A stretch of 62,209 bases of DNA, taken from NCBI RefSeq assembly GCF_004348265.1, contig NZ_SMNT01000011.1:1-62209 (forward strand). Reading direction: 5' to 3'. Shown piece after piece: positions 56,770 to 62,209 of the stretch. The notes under the pieces were generated by a model. The model saw only the letters and a program-made list of their open reading frames with translations, made no database searches and was not told the DNA's origin. Origin of the DNA: Methylobacterium segetis. Lineage in GTDB: Bacteria > Pseudomonadota > Alphaproteobacteria > Rhizobiales > Beijerinckiaceae. The position numbers were made by a program, and so were the translations under genes. Numbering within the stretch: position 1 is the stretch's first letter; the number at the start of each line of letters is the position of its first letter.

Positions 56770-57170
56770 TTGATGGCCGCGCTCACGATTACCGGAACGG
56801 TCGCCCTCGTCCGCAGGGGCGGACACGCCGCTCCAAGCTCGAGCCGCACGCTTCGTTCCTGTGGGCCCTGATCGAGGCGAAGGACGACATCACCCTGGAG
56901 GAGATGCGCGCCCGGCTGCTGGCAGAGCGCGGCCTCACGGTCGGACTGGCCACGCTGTGGAGCTTCCTCGACGCGCGCGGCCTGACCTACGACACAGACA
57001 GCTCACGCCACGGAGCAGGACCGGCGGGACATGAAGGCGGCGCGCGAGGCCTGGTTCGAGGGGCAGCCCGCCTCGTGTTCCTCGATGAGACCTGGACCGC
57101 CGCGTTTCCACAGGCAAAGCCTGCGCATCTTCACAGTCTCGCCGCGTTCCGGGCGCCTCATCCCAATCGA
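56770..57170 (+). mobile_element. IS630-family transposase remnant
   Basis: RPQGRTRRSKLEPHASFLWA and TLEEMRARLLAERGLTVGLA match the N-terminal helix-turn-helix part of IS630 transposases. After GLTY the sequence shifts frame (TEQDRRDMKAAREAWFEGQP) and then returns to LVFLDETWTA, which holds the first catalytic Asp. The rest of the DDE domain is absent. Confidence 0.83.
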
Positions 57171-57220
57171 TGACAGCCCCGCGCCTTTCGCGGGCTGCCC
57201 CCGTTAAATGAAAGTGTCCA

Positions 57221-57349
57221 TTGATAAATTCTCTGGCCGCAGCCTTTACCGTTCTGGCCGTGCTCGCGATCACGGCTCTTCTCAAGCTACCACTTCTCCC
57301 CTTCCGAGCCGTCCGCAACCTGATGCGGCGACGGTCAGCACCCGCCTGA
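57221..57349 (+). CDS. Possible small membrane peptide
   Basis: A 42-residue frame with a TTG start: NSLAAAFTVLAVLAITALLK is hydrophobic, then LPLLPFRAVRNLMRRRSAPA is basic. It looks like a small inner-membrane peptide, but the start codon and lack of a clear ribosome site make it uncertain. Confidence 0.3.
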   Translation: MINSLAAAFTVLAVLAITALLKLPLLPFRAVRNLMRRRSAPA

Positions 57350-57394
57350 GGGCGGACTAAGGGCCAGACGCATGAGCCCGGGATCACACCCGCC

Positions 57395-58183
57395 TTGGTG
57401 AGCCGACGCGAGATAGGCGCAGCTGGGCTCGCCGCAGCGAGCCTCCTGGCGACGCGGTCAGCTTGGGGGATCAACGCATCCCGCCAGACCGTGGCAGACC
57501 AGCCGGTGCGCATCGCCATGCTGCTCTATCCGGGCATGACGGCCCTCGATGTGATCGGGCCGCAGGCACTGTTGGCGGGCCTCGCTCCGGATAGCCTCTA
57601 CCTTGTGGCGCAGACGCCGGGGCCCGTTCCGAGCGATACGGGCGTCAGCCTGCTTGCCACGACGAGCTTTGCCGACTGTCCCACCGACCTCGATGTGCTG
57701 TTCGTGCCGGGTGGCGACGGCTCCCCTACCCAGATGCGCGATGCTGCGACACTGGCCTTCCTGCGAGATCGGGCGAGTCGAGCGCGCTGGATCACGAGCG
57801 TTTGCACCGGATCGTTGATCCTCGGTGCCGCCGGGCTGCTGGTGGGTTACCGCGCCACCTCGCACTGGTGCGTGCGTGACACCGTGCTCCCCCTCCTTGG
57901 GGCAACGCCGGTCGATCAGCGCGTCGTGTTCGACCGAAACCGCGCCACATCGGCCGGCATCTCAGCGGGCATCGATTTCGCCCTCGCCCTGTCGGCTCAA
58001 CTGCGAGGCGAAAATTACGCGCAAACAGCACAGCTGGTTGCGGAATATGCGCCGCACCCACCGTTTGAGGCAGGCAGTCCAGCCTTAGCTGGTCCGGCAA
58101 TCACGCGCGAAGCCATGGCAATCCTCGGCGGCCTCGTTACCGAAGCCCGAGCGGCAGCCGAGACCACTCGCCTGCGGAAGTGA
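57395..58183 (+). CDS. Tat-signal DJ-1/PfpI family protein
   Basis: A 262-residue protein with a GTG start. The N-terminal SRREIGAAGLAAASLLATR resembles a Tat signal. The DJ-1/PfpI fold follows: IAMLLYPGMTALDVIGPQ with the conserved acid region, DLDVLFVPGGDG, and the nucleophile elbow ITSVCTGSLILGAAGLL (Cys about residue 138). It is closest in layout to isonitrile-hydratase-like or AraC-derived DJ-1 proteins. The substrate is unknown. It is unusual in seeming exported. Confidence 0.87.
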   Translation: MVSRREIGAAGLAAASLLATRSAWGINASRQTVADQPVRIAMLLYPGMTALDVIGPQALLAGLAPDSLYLVAQTPGPVPSDTGVSLLATTSFADCPTDLDVLFVPGGDGSPTQMRDAATLAFLRDRASRARWITSVCTGSLILGAAGLLVGYRATSHWCVRDTVLPLLGATPVDQRVVFDRNRATSAGISAGIDFALALSAQLRGENYAQTAQLVAEYAPHPPFEAGSPALAGPAITREAMAILGGLVTEARAAAETTRLRK

Positions 58184-58365
58184 TCCGGATCACCTCTCAA
58201 CTGAACTCAAGCCGGTCACAATGGCTTCGATGTAGAAAGTTGGTGATCTGACCGACCTGAGCGGAAACGGCACCATCATCTTTTCCAGACGCAGGCACCG
58301 CAGCCTTCCGCGCAATTTCAGGCCGCCTTTCAGGCGTCATCTCCGCCGCGCGGGCTCCACCACCC

Positions 58366-58863
58366 TTACGCTCTCTGGTCCACGACGTGAAGGAACGCCA
58401 AGAGTGTGGCCTTTTCGTCGGACCCCAGCGCTTCCTTGTCGAGCAGCGGCTCTATGGCATCGATGAGCAGAACACAGAACCGAGTTAGATCATCGGCCCT
58501 CCGTTCCGACTCTTCTGCTCGATGAACTGCCAAATTTGCCCGCTGTTCCACCTCTTCAAGCCTGTCCCAAGCCAGTGAAGCGTTTTCCTGCTCTCGAGCC
58601 AATGCCGACCGAAGATTTTTTATTTCACCTTGAAGGCGGGCTCGCTCAACCTGCGTGTGCCAGATCAATTTCTGAGCGCGTTCGGAAATGAGGTCAGCTT
58701 CATCTTCGACGAAACGACATCTCTCGATGGCCTCCTCAATGAGTTGCAACGTAGCGGCAGGACCGACCAGCGGTTGAGCGGCTCCGCAAGGTTCTCCGGC
58801 ACCAAACGGGGTTGCCGAGACCTCTTCAATTACCATCGGCGGGTTCGGTGTACGCGAACTCAT
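58366..58863 (-). CDS. Coiled-coil protein, third gene of filament-like operon
   Basis: A 165-residue protein. A Pro/Gly-containing N-terminus is followed by a long helix from about residue 40 (LQLIEEAIERCRFVEDEADL, AREQENASLAWDRLEEVEQR, ANLAVHRAEESERRADDLTR) and a short C-terminal helical domain. It lies just downstream of the coiled-coil gene at 58885-59403 and shares the ERRA/AEE rhythm with it. No family name is known. Confidence 0.75.
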   Translation of the reverse strand: MSSRTPNPPMVIEEVSATPFGAGEPCGAAQPLVGPAATLQLIEEAIERCRFVEDEADLISERAQKLIWHTQVERARLQGEIKNLRSALAREQENASLAWDRLEEVEQRANLAVHRAEESERRADDLTRFCVLLIDAIEPLLDKEALGSDEKATLLAFLHVVDQRA

Positions 58864-58884
58864 TCTGGCACGGGACTTTGCGCG

Positions 58885-59403
58885 TCAGGAGACAGGCGGC
58901 CTTTCGCTCTCGGAAGGGTCTCGACCGTTGGTCTCGGGTCGCCGCGATGCCCCGCGCGATTTGCGCCCAAACCCATTCAGGACGGCGTCGTGCATGCGCA
59001 CGAGCCAAGTCTCCGCCTCGCTCGCTCGTGCTTCCGCTGAACGCGCCCGTTCTTCGGCTTTGTGCGCACGCCGCTCAGCTGCTGCAACCTTAGCATTGAG
59101 TTGGCGGATCTCCTCGTTCGCGTTTGTGGTCACCTGCTGCAACTGCGCTTCCAGATCAGCGGCACGCTCCTCGCTGATGCTGATAGCCTCCGTCGCTTCT
59201 TGGATCAGATCGAGCGCGGACGACCAATCCCGGGCGGGGACGGGATTCGTTTGAGGTTCGGGCACGCTGCGAGGTTGCGTTGCGGACGCCGAGTTTGCGG
59301 CAGCCTCCTGGGTCACGGATTTCAATCCCTCGCCCATGAGGCCTCGCATCAGCAGCGTTGAGGCAACAGATGAGTTCGAATCCTTAAGAGCCTGATCTGC
59401 CAT
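58885..59403 (-). CDS. Coiled-coil protein, second gene of filament-like operon
   Basis: A 172-residue protein from the ATG at 59403. The N-terminus has MADQALKDSNSSVASTLLMR. The middle, ALDLIQEATEAISISEERAA and ADLEAQLQQVTTNANEEIRQ up to ASEAETWLVRMHDAVLNGF, is a continuous coiled coil. The tail is basic and Ser/Pro-rich. It is oriented with its neighbours at 61003 and 58366. Confidence 0.77.
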   Translation of the reverse strand: MADQALKDSNSSVASTLLMRGLMGEGLKSVTQEAAANSASATQPRSVPEPQTNPVPARDWSSALDLIQEATEAISISEERAADLEAQLQQVTTNANEEIRQLNAKVAAAERRAHKAEERARSAEARASEAETWLVRMHDAVLNGFGRKSRGASRRPETNGRDPSESERPPVS

Positions 59404-59449
59404 CCACCCCTCCATACGCATCATCTTCGAAAACTTCTGACTTCAGGCG

Positions 59450-61003
59450 CTAGCTTGTTCGTTCGGACGCCATAAAGGGGCGAACATTGCTCTCTGCTTC
59501 TAAGTCACTGCTCGACTTGGTGGCAGTGAATTGCGGAGCCGGCAGCGGCTCAACCTCTTCGATGTCACGGACATTTCGAGCATTCCGTTTGAGCGCTTCG
59601 CATTGCTTCTGCAGCGCGATCCGACTTTCACGGGCGATGTCGAGTGCTCCCTGCGCCAATGCTCGCTCGGAGCGCTCAGACTGCAGATCCTCCATAAGAC
59701 GGCGGTTGGCGGTCTCAAGCTCATGGACCTCCGCTTCGCGACGCCGGCTATGCTGGTCGATGCGCTCGGACAGCATGGCAGCGCGCGACGTTGCCTGTTC
59801 AATCGCGACGTCCTTGGCCGCCAGCGCCTTGGTGAGCATGTCGCAACGATTATCCAACTCGGACCGGAGCCGCTGTGCTTCGAGAAGCCGCTCGGTCTGA
59901 CGGGTGAGATCAGCTTGCATCGCGTCAACCCGACGATCCGAGGTTGACCGCTCGATGGCTGCTTCCTTGGCGATCCGCTCCGCAACTCGGAGCGCCTCAT
60001 CCTTCTCCCGGAGCTGGCCACGGAGCTGCGCAAGAAGCTGCTCTGTCGTCGCGGCCCGGTTCGCGGCCGCCTCGAGCTTCATCGTCAGGCTAGCGCGCTC
60101 CGTGCGCGAGGCACTGATCTCCGCCTCGTGCTGCGCATCGTTCTTCTGGCGGGCCGCGAGCTCAGAAGCGAGGTCCGCTTCCACAGCAAGCAGCCGCTCC
60201 CGCTCACTGTCTGCCTCCCCTCTCAGCGCGCCGTACCGCGCCGCCGTGTCGGCTAGGCGCGCCTCCTGTTCCTCACACAGCAGCTGAAGGCGACGGTTGT
60301 CCTGGTCGGCGATTGCAAGACGCTCGCGGGCCTCGGCGAGATCATGCTCAGACCGCGACAGTGCCTGATCAACGGCCTGGGCTTCGAGCCGAAGAGCCTT
60401 GTTCTCTCCGGAGAGCGCCTTTGTCTGTTCCGCCTCGGCGGCGAGCTGGCGCTCGAAATTCTCCGCGGCGAGACCCTTGTCACGGGCGATAACGCGCAGT
60501 TGCTCGAGTTCGATGTCGCGGCTGTGGATGCCGGACTCTAGGCGAGCGACCTCTGTGGTCATCGCTGCAAGATCGCTTGTCAAAGCGGAGGTTTTTACGG
60601 TCAGGTCGCTCGCCTCGCGCCGCGCGGAAAGCGCACTTTGCTGCTCTTTGGCGAACAGGGCCTCGACCTCGGCCAATCGCATGGTCGCGCGCGGCAGCTC
60701 GTCCGAGATAGCAACGAGTGGTTCCAGTACGGCAGAGAAATCATCCTGAAGCGTCTTCAGGTCTTCGAGACGTTCGATCATCTCCCCAATTCGCATACGG
60801 ACCACTTCCCCGCGCTGCCCAATTGCATCGAGCGGATCACGCGGCGCCGGAGCATTCATTTGAGCAGGCCTTTTGTCTGCGCTGCTCATCGGTGCTGCCT
60901 TCTGCTGCAGCCCCGGCACATGCGGCTGTTGGGAATCTATCTCGTTCCGCCCGCCGGCTCGGCTGCCAGAAAACAAGCCAGTTCGGAACGGCGACCAAGG
61001 CAT
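59450..61003 (-). CDS. Crescentin-like long coiled-coil protein
   Basis: A 517-residue protein from the ATG at 61003 (GGAG 7 nt upstream). Other starts at 61105 and 60889 are possible. After a ~60-residue basic/Pro-rich head comes the segment DAIGQRGEVVRMRIGEMIER and LEDLKTLQDDFSAVLEPLVA. This resembles the start of the crescentin rod, which in Caulobacter follows an LG-R-N...LxxLxDDFxxLLEPL pattern. Then ~380 residues of near-unbroken coiled coil follow and a short tail. By analogy it may form membrane-near filaments that shape cells. The head-rod-tail plan fits intermediate-filament-like proteins. Confidence 0.82.
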   Translation of the reverse strand: MPWSPFRTGLFSGSRAGGRNEIDSQQPHVPGLQQKAAPMSSADKRPAQMNAPAPRDPLDAIGQRGEVVRMRIGEMIERLEDLKTLQDDFSAVLEPLVAISDELPRATMRLAEVEALFAKEQQSALSARREASDLTVKTSALTSDLAAMTTEVARLESGIHSRDIELEQLRVIARDKGLAAENFERQLAAEAEQTKALSGENKALRLEAQAVDQALSRSEHDLAEARERLAIADQDNRRLQLLCEEQEARLADTAARYGALRGEADSERERLLAVEADLASELAARQKNDAQHEAEISASRTERASLTMKLEAAANRAATTEQLLAQLRGQLREKDEALRVAERIAKEAAIERSTSDRRVDAMQADLTRQTERLLEAQRLRSELDNRCDMLTKALAAKDVAIEQATSRAAMLSERIDQHSRRREAEVHELETANRRLMEDLQSERSERALAQGALDIARESRIALQKQCEALKRNARNVRDIEEVEPLPAPQFTATKSSSDLEAESNVRPFMASERTS

Positions 61004-61149
61004 CCAGCGTCTCCAAGCCGCCTGTTTCCATCGGCTTATGGTTTTCAACCGACGGTTATCATACGAGAAATTGTCAGCGAGTCCGTCCGGCTCGCGCATA
61101 TTCATGTGGTCAACCGCAGAAAAAACTCCTCTGAGGCCCGAGTCATATC

Positions 61150-61310
61150 TCTCGAGGCAAGATTCTGCTGATCTCAATAAATATAATAACAATTCTGGAT
61201 AATTTTACATAACGGTCAATATTGTGCGCCGTTATATCGAAATTATGTTGATCGCAGACCATTGAATAACACAAAAATAACTCTTATCCTGTGCAGCTAA
61301 ATGTGGATGC
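61150..61310. promoter_or_regulatory. AT-rich region upstream of the coiled-coil operon
   Basis: About 160 bases with runs such as caataaatataataacaat and ataacacaaaaataactct, far below the local GC. It likely carries the promoter of the crescentin-like gene (on the minus strand, TTGACC and TATATT-like boxes are present without optimal spacing) and perhaps binding sites for an AT-preferring nucleoid protein. Confidence 0.45.
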
Positions 61311-61987
61311 GGATTGGCTGATCACGAGGCGTAGCAGCGTTTGCGAGCGTCCGCTGTCAATCCGTTCAATCTCAATCGTGACTATGACTGATGATTGCTG
61401 GGAGCGGTTGATCTGAGCGGGATTTTAGACCGAACGGATAGGGAGGCTGTAGCTTTGGCAATGCGACGGCACCCCTAATTATCGCCCCGCAATTTTCGTG
61501 CGAACTCTGCAGGGTGATCTCTCCATGACCAGCGTTGGGAGGCGCAACCCAGCGAGGCTGTGCCAGCTGTTTGGGCCAGCCAGAGCATCGTAGGATATCG
61601 CTGAGATGTGGCACACGCTGCTCGTGCTGCCTCCTGCAGCGCTCGCAGCATCCTCCGGCGCGTCGGAAGCGGACCGCTGCCGGGAGTTGGGCCCAGTCGA
61701 TAGAATAGAAGAAGCAATGCTCGCGTCGGATGGGCAAAGAACGTCTGCTTCCGCGGTTCTGATGCAGAAAGCGGGCGGACTGCATACGGCCGAACCCAGC
61801 CGGCTGCTATGCGCCCATCTCGGCCATTCAGCGGCCTTTGCCAGCCTCTCGGAAGCGGACTTCGGCACAGATTGGACTACAAGCAGGAGGCAGAATTCGA
61901 TTTGCAACGGGCCTTGCGAGCTATCGAAGACCTCCTGACCGAGCTTCGCGCAACGCCATCGGTGCTTTGAATTGATCGACTGGGTCT
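61311..61987. repeat. Gene-poor stretch with dispersed repeat copy
   Basis: Opposing frames of ~110-140 residues overlap here without any recognisable family. At 61808-61862 the repeat reads atgcgcccatctcggccatt, cagcggcctttgccagcctc and ggaagcggactt, one of the clearer copies. Confidence 0.42.
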
Positions 61988-62209
61988 CTAGAGCTTGTTC
62001 ACGCCAACAATGCAGAACCCATGCCCGAAAGGATCGCTGCAGAACGCAACGGGTGGAAAGCCCGGCACGCGGTGGACCTGTTCTGACCTTGCGCCGTTGG
62101 CCAAGGCGCGTTCGAGCGTCCCTTCGAAGTCATCGACACGAAAATCGACGTGAACGGGTGTCCAGTGGCGCTCATATCGGCGAAGGTCGTTGCTTCCTGG
62201 CGCCGGTGA
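61988..62209 (-). CDS. VOC/glyoxalase family protein, C-terminal part
   Basis: Partial: it runs in from the right edge and stops at 61988. The minus-strand frame reads RRYERHWTPVHVDFRVDDFE, GTLERALANGARSEQVHRVP, then FCSDPFGHGFCIVGVNKL. HVDFxVDD and DPFGHxF are the usual metal-site and last-strand motifs of VOC (glyoxalase/bleomycin-resistance) proteins. The substrate is unknown. No start is available within the window. Confidence 0.82.
   Translation of the reverse strand, partial: SPAPGSNDLRRYERHWTPVHVDFRVDDFEGTLERALANGARSEQVHRVPGFPPVAFCSDPFGHGFCIVGVNKL

Noticed and set aside
61479..61938. Overlapping 110- and 142-residue frames on both strands
   Set aside because: They overlap a dispersed repeat copy and have no recognisable motif.

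Overview
The window is a high-GC alphaproteobacterial chromosome segment. The first ~170 bases are the 5' end of a 16S rRNA gene (minus strand) whose sequence resembles Methylobacteriaceae. That family also fits the small cold-shock proteins, the zeta-type ATPase inhibitor homologue (DUF1476), the CIRCE-controlled groESL operon, and many short lineage-specific secreted or membrane proteins. The genus is an inference from the partial 16S and general gene content. No database search was possible.

Layout. 1-6 kb: rRNA 5' end with a near-consensus promoter, cspA, several small membrane or secreted proteins, an operon of a SWIM-like zinc protein and two paralogous membrane peptides, a bestrophin-type channel, and a decayed Calx-beta/DUF4214 adhesin tail. 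6-20 kb: a coherent carbon and stress block. An AraC-type regulator, a PRC-barrel protein and a universal stress protein precede D-lactate dehydrogenase, a GH65 phosphorylase and an AspT/YidE-type transporter on the plus strand. These converge on a minus-strand operon of phosphoketolase, beta-phosphoglucomutase and a second GH65 enzyme. Together they could turn a stored or imported disaccharide into beta-glucose-1-phosphate, glucose-6-phosphate and then acetyl phosphate and lactate. 20-39 kb: a SulP transporter, a secreted parallel beta-helix protein beside a DUF4344 metallopeptidase, a zeta-inhibitor paralogue without its inhibitory N-terminus, an aquaporin, a Tat-like secreted protein with papain/C39-like motifs, a pirin, a Kef-type K+/H+ antiporter, and a cNMP/CBS/DUF294 signalling protein coupled to a DEDDh exonuclease.

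39-57 kb is a graveyard interleaved with live genes. Remnants include acetate permease, YceI, cytochrome b561, two IS3 relics, an IS630 relic, an integrase, a multicopper oxidase tail, a headless Crp/Fnr regulator fused against a chimeric esterase with an in-frame TGA, and a methyltransferase. The intact parts are a three-gene operon of an HtrA-like pseudoprotease, a receiver-less LuxR-type regulator and an apparently active HtrA protease, a cspA/DUF6481 cluster, and groESL. The last 4 kb hold a DJ-1/PfpI protein, a minus-strand row of three coiled-coil proteins of which the largest resembles crescentin, and the 3' end of a VOC/glyoxalase gene.

Best candidates for something undescribed are the pseudoprotease/LuxR/HtrA operon, the crescentin-like coiled-coil operon, and the phosphorolytic fermentation block. 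Degenerate intergenic repeats with the core cgcccatt...ggccattcg...gcgttag recur across the window.
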